Assembly: GCA_001600875.1 (NCBI GenBank)
Contig: BCLD01000005.1
Coordinates: 923,332-987,331, forward strand
DNA: 64,000 nucleotides
Source of the DNA: Solicoccozyma terricola
Lineage: Eukaryota; Basidiomycota; Tremellomycetes; Filobasidiales; Piskurozymaceae
Reading direction: 5' to 3'
The first letter of the stretch is position 1; each line of letters opens with the position of its first letter. Position numbers and translations under genes: made by a program. The notes below the pieces were generated by a model. It was not told the DNA's origin and made no database searches. It saw only the letters and a list, made by a program, of their open reading frames with translations. Positions 56,384-64,000 of the stretch are shown piece after piece.

Positions 56384-57928
56384 ATGGCTGGTAACTACAA
56401 CCACGCCATTCCCAAGAAGATCAGTTTGAAACCGAAAAAGCATCATGGTTTCTATCTCCTCATCTTCGTGTTTGGATTCTTCCTCCCACCGTTCGGTAAG
56501 TTTGTCCATTCTTCCTCCCAACTGTGCATCTCGCGGCTTTCTGCCCGAGGCGAAACGAAAAGCTGGGAATAGCTGGGAATTGAAATTTTTCATCTTCCCC
56601 GACGTGGTTCAGCCGTGGCGCTTAGATTCGGTATAGGAAAAGACTTCTTCCTCAATTGCTTCTTATGTATCTTGGGATGTGAGTCTTATTCATGCATGTC
56701 ACAACCAAACCTCGTTGGTCGATGTATTGATATCGCTTCTTTATCAACACTACAGACATCCCTAGTCATTTCCACAACTTCTACGTAGGTCCCAGAGCCC
56801 ACAGTCTTCAGCTTTCAATCAATACTCATTCAACCTCTTGTCTTCACTGACAGCTGCAAAACATCCGGAATAAGTGAGTCGATATCACCCAAATCAAGAA
56901 AAAGTTACCCGTTAACTGATAGATCTGGTGGTGTAATAGTACTGGTAGAGGAAGAACCCCGAAATGGGCTTTGAAGGTGCGTTTTGGTTTCTGATTACAT
57001 TCACATGCGTAGAACTCACACTGACCTCCATCTCCTCGCCAACTTCTCCCTCACTCTCTTCACCACCCCTCACTCTCCCTGATATTACTTGCTCACAGTA
57101 CGGACTCGTCGATAACACTGAATCAGAGCGACGCAAGGCGAAATCCCAATGGGCAGGTCGATACAACGAGAGAAACCCGAATTCAACCTTGGAAGGTGCC
57201 GAGCTCGCAGAAGGTGAAGAGGGTGACAATTACATTCCACCTCGTACAATGGATCCGGAAGAGATCGAGAGGAGAAAGAAGGCTGGTTTGTGGACAAGAG
57301 ATGAAGAGGAGTTTTACGGGGAGGGTGAGTGATGGAAGCGATGGAAGGAGAGGAGAAGGCTGATGTTGAGTGCGTTGTAAAGATTCACACGAGGCGCCGA
57401 ATCAAAGACATTGGCATTATCCTGCCAACTTTGAGGGTGTCGAGGTTGATGAAGATGCGGATAGATGGGAGAGAACTGTGAGTTCTGCTGCTGAAAGACG
57501 ATCTTTTCGTGTTATCGACCTCCTCCTAACCTCGGTTAATTGTTCTCGCTCTTCAGCGCGCTGCTCGCCAAGATTATGCGTCGGCTCCTCCCTCAACCAA
57601 GAAATCCAAAAAATCTAAGAAATCCAAACGATCCGATATCGCCGCTTATGCACCATCTGGCAACTCGTATGGAAACGCCAATGGCAATGGCAACCCTCTG
57701 GATTCTGCTTACGACGATGACGTCCCGGAGTGGGGTAGGGATTATGGTGCGCCAAAGGGTGTTAAGAAGAATCGAGAAAGAAGTGGAACAGGTGGAACAG
57801 GTGGAACGGGTGGAAGCTATGGGAGCTCCACAGAGGTGAATTCCAATGCGAATGTGAATGGCAACGCGGCCAAGGCAGCTGGAACGCCGACGACCGCGGC
57901 TCAGGAGAACTGGGATCATCAATTCTAG
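56384..57928 (+). CDS. Pmp3/UPF0057-family membrane protein with long charged tail
   Basis: Eight exons: 56384-56495, 56613-56678, 56756-56784, 56854-56873, 56940-56976, 57099-57324, 57383-57477, 57557-57928; 318 aa. The first ~75 residues are a two-helix Pmp3 domain: YLLIFVFGFFLPPFAVALRFG, FFLNCFLCILGYIPSHFHNFYLQ, the family's hallmark. Unlike 50-60-aa Pmp3 it continues into a hydrophilic tail with Glu-rich blocks, a KKSKKSKKSKRSD basic repeat, PEWGRDYG, a Gly-Thr repeat and an Asn/Gly-rich end. Pmp3-type proteins sit in the plasma membrane or endosomes and affect cation homeostasis; longer fungal relatives (Sna-type) recruit trafficking factors. The tail role is unknown. Exons of 29, 20 and 37 nt are strikingly small. 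Confidence 0.87.
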
Positions 57929-58438
57929 TTCATTCTAGTTCATTCTAGTTGATTTGTGCGCAGAGCAATAAGAGCTCCGTCAGGCTGTAGAACGGGGTGT
58001 GCATGAGCGAGACGTCGGGACTTGTCAGACGAAACTTCCTTGTATTGACATGAATGTATACACTTGTGCTTTCAATCTCATCTTTGTTTGTTCGCAAACC
58101 CACGAGATCGATCTCATTCGGCCAAAGCCGAATTTATAGACTAGTTACAAATCTTTGCGCCGACACCGACCAACACCGGATACTGAAACATCTCGTCTCA
58201 TCTTCAGTCCGTCGAGCAGCACGTTGATGGTAGCAGGAGCAGGAGCACATCCTCCACTTTCTGCTCGACGCATTGATAGTCCGTGGATATTGAGCCGCAT
58301 GATCCATGTGCCCGGGAGAGACCAGCTGTCGGCAGGGAGTAATATCCAAGTAGCGAGAGAATCATGAGGCAGAAAGGAAAAATCTAGACGATTGTATAAC
58401 CCAACGGTCCACCACCGACCACACAGACTCCTGTCAAT
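57929..58438. other. Intergenic region before the glycoside hydrolase
   Basis: 510 bp. It begins with three tandem TTCATTCTAG-type copies straight after the Pmp3-like stop codon (about 57922-57950). The rest should contain the hydrolase promoter. No other feature seen. Confidence 0.45.
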
Positions 58439-61400
58439 ATGGGTACCGTCCCAATGAACCCCCTTCTGTTCCCAAAGTCAAAGCAACCCTTCTCGGATAC
58501 CTTGTTCAAAAACCCCAGCAGCGAGTACCGAGGTGAGTGATCCCCAATATAGCTAACTGGTCTTCATCCTTTATCTAATAATCACATCGTCGTCTAGGCG
58601 CCCCCTTCTGGTCATGGAATTCCCGTCTCGAGCCGAAGAAACTCCTCAGGCAGATCGGCCAATTGCAGGAGATGGGAATGGGCGGGTCAGTCGAAAGCCA
58701 TCTTGTCCACTCTGTCAGCGATCGCTCACTTCCACCGTTCGCTGTCCAGCTTTCATATGCACAGTAGAGTCGGTCTTGACGCCCCGTACCTTGGAGAGGA
58801 GTTTATGAGTTGCGTTCGTGCCTGCGTCGACGAAGCCCAGAGGAAAGGCATGCTCGCAGCTCTTTACGATGAGGACCGTTGGCCGAGTGGAGCTGCTGGC
58901 GGGTTGGTGACCAAGAAACATCCCGAATTCGGTCTCAGCTATATCATGATCACCCCTTTCAAGTATGGAAGCGGACATGTAGGGAAGTGAGTCATTCTCC
59001 CGACCTCCATTCCTTACATTCCCCCACCACATGCGCTGAACTTTTAGCAACAGCCAGATACCAACGGGGCGAGCGAGTGGGATCCGGTCAGAGAACGGTC
59101 GACTGCTCGCTCGTTACGTCCTAACTCATCAAGCCGACGGTCTGGTCAGCTTTGAGCGACTATCGGCTGATGCACCAGATGGGCCAAATGAACCTGATCA
59201 TAACGGCAGTGTCGTTTGGTACGCCTACCACGAGTGGCAGCCACCAAGTGAATGGTACAACGGAGCTCCATACGTTGATACCTTGTCCGTATCCGCCATG
59301 GCTAGCTTCATCAAGACCACGCACGAGAAGTATCGGGAGGCAGTAGGAGACCGCTTCGGTTCTGTCGTGCCGTCTATTTTCACAGACGAGCCCCAACATG
59401 CCAAGTGTGCGCAGGTTCTGTCATCGAGCGATCTCGACGACTACTTCATCCCCTTCACTGGGGACCTTCTTGAGAGTTTTCAAAAGACCTACAACTATGA
59501 TCTCCTTGACAGGCTACCTGCAGTACTCTGGGACACCGTCGCTGGCGCACAGGAGGAGCCGACTAGGTATCACTACCATGATCATGTCTGCGAGAGATTC
59601 GTGACTGCCCACATGGACCAACTTAGCCACTGGTGCCGCAGCAAGAACATCGCGCTAACTGGTCACTTGATGGCTGAGGCTACTCTCGACGATCAAACAT
59701 CAGCTGTAGGGGAGTGTATGAGAGGCTATCGAAACATGGACCTGCCGGGTGTAGACATGTTGTGCGATTCCTTTGAGGTTTGTGTGTCTGCGGAAATGGT
59801 GTATGGTATCGCTGCTAATCCAACCCACCGTTAGTACAACACCGTCAAGCAAACAGCAAGCGTACATAGGCAGAATAATGGAAATAACGGAGGTGTAATG
59901 TCAGAGTTGTACGGTGTGACCGGGTGGGACTTTGACTTCACAGGTCACAAGGCATCTGGTGACTGGCAAGCGGCTCTGGGAGTGTGCTTCCGTGTCCATC
60001 ATTTGAGGTGGGTGGGGGCTTCTATCATGCGAATGACAAGATATACGATCTGACATCCCCCCTACCTCCCTTGGAAAGCCCTTACACTCTCGCCGGTGAA
60101 GCAAAACGAGATTATCCAGCAGCTATCTCTTATCAGAGCCCTTGGTATAAGGAATATCCTTACATCGAGAACCACTTTGCTCGCCTTACGAGCATATTGA
60201 CCCGTGGACTTCCCGCCACTCGGGTCGCCGTCATACACCCAATCGAGTCCTTCTGGCTCTGCTTTGGACCTCTTAATCGCAACGGATCGGAACGAGCATT
60301 CCGGGACAGGACATTCCTCGACCTCACCGACTGGCTACTCCATGGACTCATCGATTTCGACTTTATTTCCGAAAGCCTGTTGCCCACGCAAACGGCGGTT
60401 GCAGACATCAAGCAGGGTCAGCCATTGCCAGTTGGTTACGCTCGATATGACGTTGTTATCGTTCCCAACCTTTCTACAATCCGTTCGAGCACCCTCGAAA
60501 GGCTCCAGGAGTTTGAAAAGTGTGGTGGAAAGGTGATCGTGATGGGGTCTGCACCGCACCTGATCGATGCGAGGCAACCCAAGGAGGCGATCCGCTTCGG
60601 TCAGGCGGTTGAATTCACGCAATATCACATCCTCCAAGCTTTGGAGCCCTACCGTGAGATCCAGATTGTTCAGCAGGATGGCAAGCGATGCGATACACTG
60701 TTACACCAACTGCGCAACGATGGTGCGGACCGATATCTATTCGTATGCACTCACGAGCGAAAGGAAGAGATGTCAGCTCTCGTGACATTGTCTGGCGAGT
60801 ACGACGTTACAGTACTCGACACCGTCACTGGTGAGCGATATCGGCTGGACGTCAAAGTTGACCACGGCAAGACGAGATTTCCGTGGTATTTCGAGGGTGC
60901 AGGTAGCTTCCTCGTCAAGTTGACACAGGCTGGTGGCAACAAGACCGGCTCAGTTAAATCGCCACTCGCATACAGGAGCTCTTTCAAGACCCTCCAATAC
61001 GCTACCCTCGATACCGTCACCATGTCGGAGCCGAACGTTCTCCTTCTGGATCGCGCTAGCTTCTCGTTGAGCGAAGGTGGATGGCAGCCAGTCACCGAAA
61101 TCCTCCGCATCGATAACGAAGCCCGGGCAGCACTTGGACTGCGTAAGAAGGAGGACGTCTTCCGTCAGCCGTGGTGTCTGAGCGAAGAAGAGCGCCGGTC
61201 AGTCGATACACTGAAGCTTAGATTTGTCTTTGAGAGCACGGCCGATGTCAAGGGTCCAATGTCCTTGGCGATCGAGCTCAAGGAGGGCACAAAAATTCGC
61301 TTTGACGGGCGCGACGTACCTGCAAAACCTGACGGTTGGTGGGTCGATGAGGATATCGTCAAGATACCATTACTGGGCTCTAGCAATACCCTGCATGCCG

Positions 61401-61987
61401 GCAAACATAACCTCGAGCTCGATATCCCTTATGGCATCACCACGAACATCGAACGCGTGTACATTTTGGGAGAATTCCTGGTGGATGTACGGGGGACTGA
61501 AGCATCCATTACCGGACCCTTGGACCTCTCAAAGCTGCGATACGGTGATTACACTCGGCAAGGCCTTCCGTTCTATGCCGGAAACGTTGTATATCACTGT
61601 CACTTCGAAAACCCCGAACAGAACGACGTCGCCGTCGAGTTACAGCAACTCCAGGCTCCAGTGGCAACGGTTATCGTCGATGGCAAGAACAAGCACACCG
61701 TGGCCTTCTATCCGTATGTCGCCCGACTCGGCAAGTTGTCTGCAGGTCGCCACAGCATCGACATCACTTCTTTTGGTAACCGGGAGAATGCATTTGGTCC
61801 GGTCCACCTTGTGCCCGGTAAGACCGAGTACATCTCACCAAATGCCTTCCGGACATGCTTAGATTGGTGGCAGGAAGAGTATAATGTGAAATCGATGGGC
61901 GTATTGCAGACGCCGATTATCAAGATCCCTGGCAAGGAAGTCGACCCGATGCTCAGAAGGAAGAGGTTCTTGCGGGGTAGGTCGTAA
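58439..61987 (+). CDS. GH106-like glycoside hydrolase (alpha-L-rhamnosidase type)
   Basis: Six exons: 58439-58532, 58598-58684, 58750-58986, 59048-59778, 59835-60007, 60079-61987; 1076 aa, in frame. The N-terminal half reads GAPFWSWNSRLEPKKLL, QEMGMGGFHMHSRVGL, ALYDEDRWPSGAAGG, then SELYGVTGWDFDF and GEAKRDYPAAISYQSPWYKEY, typical of the GH106-like (beta/alpha)8 barrel family found in bacteria and fungi. The C-terminal half is beta-sandwich with a CBM/Ig-like end. By family it removes L-rhamnose or a similar sugar from glycans, but catalytic acids were not mapped. The start MGTVPMNPLLFPK has no signal peptide, so it appears cytosolic, suggesting intracellular breakdown of imported oligosaccharides. 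The 71-nt intron at 60008 is supported by restoring HHLSPYTLAGEAKR. Confidence 0.85.
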
Positions 61988-62294
61988 TCGATGGCAAGAT
62001 TGTTAACGTAGCCGATGGACATGAACACCCGTTCCAATGACCAAGAAATCAAGGCTCGCACAGATGCATAGCTCCCATGTAAGACTACCGACCCGTCCGC
62101 AGGGACATTCCGAATCCCGAAATTCCCCATTGCAAGTATACTACCCTAATTTAAGATGAGAGATATATTCCTCCTCCCGCTGAATCACGAGAAGACAAAA
62201 CAGGCGCAAAGAAGGTTAGTTCGCCTGACGGAGAACGACAGAGTCGAGGTCGAGAAGTACCCTCTGTGTAAACTAGCTGCAGTGGTGAAGATGC
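61988..62294. other. Convergent intergenic region, hydrolase / cofilin
   Basis: About 307 bp between two stop codons. Both 3' ends lie here. No further gene or RNA recognised. Confidence 0.45.
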
Positions 62295-63770
62295 TCATCG
62301 ACGAGAGCATTTGTCCAACACTGTGTTTTCACCAACGCCGATCAGCTTTCCATGTCGGCCTACACCTGCCCGGACGCCTAAAAAACTGACTAGCTTCTTT
62401 CGTGACCTCGGAGAAATCGGTAGCCTAAGTCGAACGGATGCAACGTTTAGTTATGCACGGTAACGAGAAAGTGAACGTGAAAAGGGAGCGCTCCAACGGC
62501 AGTCAGTATTCATTGCCTCGTTGTAAGGGGTACGAATGATTTACCTGGAGCTCAGCAGCGATACCTAAACAATTCCTCCACAGGTCAGCTCCTCATTATC
62601 AGTGATGAATTCACATGGCGTCAAACTCACCAACGAGCTGACGACGAAGAGCATCCTTGGAAGAAGCGTAAACCATCTTTTGCCTGACTGGAGCGTCATC
62701 GGGAGTCCTAAGTAGATGGAATTTGAATATCAGTAATGAGATATCTGAATGCACGATGCGATGCAAATGGAAGCGGAGAGAGGCGAAGTGACTTCGAGCA
62801 GCTGAAGAGTATCCTCGTCGAGAACGAATATCTCTTTCCGAGCTGTCAGGTCCACCTTACCCGCCGCGGAGTTCGTATAAAGTTGCCCCAATTGAAATTT
62901 GCTCCGCGCCGCCATCGTTCACAGAGTGGAGATGGGGAAAAGTCATCCAATTGAATATGTTGATCGCCGAAGATCAAGCGACCACCATCAATTGCGGTCC
63001 TTCCTATCCGAATAGCTGCACGACACACTCTCTCGCGTCCAACTCAACCATTCACAAAATCCCATACAAACTCCTCTTCTCATTCGACCTCCACCTCCAA
63101 TTCCCCCCAACCTAGAACACAAACACGACTGTTCCCCCAACACTCACCAAGCGACGAAACACAACTTGTTCCTCTTTCCCTCTCCCAGATCAAACTCCAT
63201 ATCATACACAGCCCACCTACAATCCGCTTCCGGCAAGTTTTCCAAGAATTTTTCGTAATCGTCACCCTCCGAAGCCGCGTCAACCGGGGCTTTTTTAAGG
63301 ACTTCTATGGATTTCATGTCACTGGCAACACCGTAGATGATGTATTTGAGCTTTTTACCGAGTTTGAGTTCCTCGTAGGCTTTGAGACATTCATCAGACT
63401 GAGGCGCAGAAGAGAGTGAGGATGGTTACGAGAGGAGTGGGGGAGGGGGCGGGACGGAGGTGGATTGATTATCGGGTGGAGTTAGAGGAGATCGCGGAGG
63501 TAGGAGGATTGGATAGTATCAAAGTCAGCTCTTCCATGACGTTCGCCGGGTTCACCATGATATCTCTCTACGGCAATGACTGCCGCCCCCCCCCCCCGGA
63601 CCCTCTGTTCCTCAACACCATCACTCACCGGCTTGACTCCGGAAGACTACATCGCACGATCAATGCGTCAATGGATCGATAAACAATAACATCAGGGACC
63701 GATACGATAATGGGGCGTACAGGTTAGCGAGCGATTCCATCGAGATTCTGAAGGTTGTGCTGCTCACCAT
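62295..63770 (-). CDS. COF1: Cofilin / actin-depolymerising factor
   Basis: Seven coding exons: 63768-63770 (ATG only), 63629-63646 (18 nt, SSGVKP), 63148-63398, 62631-62707, 62545-62564 (20 nt), 62391-62424, 62295-62320; 142 aa, the normal cofilin length. Signatures in order: MSSGVKPSDECLKAYEELK, GKKLKYIIYGV, DCRWAVYDMEF, GKRNKLCFVAW, APVRQKMVYASSKDALRRQL, GIAAELQATDFSEV, LDKCSRR end. The SSG start includes the regulatory Ser that is phosphorylated in animal cofilins, and the YASSKDALRR helix binds actin. Known role: severing and recycling of F-actin. The splice model is demanded by the family sequence; reading past 62391 without splicing gives an unlike, Arg-rich tail. The 440-nt intron at 62708-63147 is the longest found in the window. 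Confidence 0.93.
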
Positions 63771-64000
63771 GATGGGCAGATGGAGAGCTGTGCGGGTGGT
63801 GGTGAGGATTAGAGACGGTGGTTGTAGATGATATGATGACGGAACCCGTATGCTCCACTGAGCCAACACAGCGCCGGGGATGGGACACGCGATATGGGTC
63901 CATCGTGCGAAATAGAGGGAAGGGGCATGATTCTCGCCACCGACAGGGGCTTGTACCTGAGGGAGGGAGAGGGCCATGCAAACAGCAGAGGGATGCACAG
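63771..64000 (-). promoter_or_regulatory. Cofilin upstream region
   Basis: The 230 bp before the cofilin ATG on the minus strand. They should contain its 5' UTR and part of the promoter; no specific element was recognised. The window ends here. Confidence 0.4.

Overview
The window reads as a basidiomycete nuclear genome, most likely a tremellomycete yeast (Cryptococcus/Kwoniella-like). The evidence is dense gene packing on both strands, many short introns of about 50-80 nt with GTNNGT...YAG ends, a codon-balanced base composition, and fungal-type versions of MEC1/ATR, ZW10, TRS130, profilin, cofilin and alpha-actinin. The genus is an inference. Gene models below were built by joining exons through visible splice sites while keeping the protein family alignment intact.

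Layout. 0.3-5.9 kb: a 1753-residue, mostly disordered RING-H2 protein (+). 6.3-9.0 kb: an SLC33-type acetyl-CoA transporter (+) whose frame needs a 4-nt microexon. 9.1-18.3 kb: the DNA-damage kinase Mec1/ATR (-). 18.6-21.5 kb: a small putative mitochondrial protein and a disordered protein (both -). 21.8-22.7 kb: profilin (+) with a GC-AG first intron. 23.1-27.5 kb: a USP25/28-like protein with UBA and UIM motifs but no visible catalytic Cys, then a GNAT acetyltransferase (both -). 27.5-31.4 kb: a gene-poor stretch with an intron-containing tRNA-Trp between two nearly identical 261-bp direct repeats. 31.5-34.2 kb: a divergent pair, an SCP2 sterol-carrier protein (-) and a TANGO2/NRDE protein (+), separated by a poly-C tract of more than 100 nt. 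34.6-40.5 kb: an RGG/PIN-like protein (-) and ZW10 (+), the latter with a second giant poly-C tract in an intron. 40.5-49.9 kb: an ATP-dependent DNA ligase and TRAPP-II subunit Trs130 (both -). 50.1-53.4 kb: alpha-actinin (+) with 15-nt and 6-nt microexons. 53.5-55.5 kb: a Gly/Tyr-rich mini-protein and a disordered protein (both -). 56.4-62.0 kb: a Pmp3/UPF0057 membrane protein and a GH106-like glycoside hydrolase (both +). 62.3-63.8 kb: cofilin (-), split into seven coding exons, the first consisting only of the ATG.

There is no operon-like pathway. Three actin regulators (profilin, alpha-actinin, cofilin) and three membrane-traffic factors (ZW10/Dsl1-type, Trs130, TANGO2) sit in one 42-kb stretch; this may be coincidence. 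I found no convincing new mobile system, CRISPR or viral element. The most distinctive signals are the very small exons that homology requires, the degenerate deubiquitinase, the WxF acidic segment in ZW10, the tRNA-flanking repeat pair, and the two poly-C tracts.
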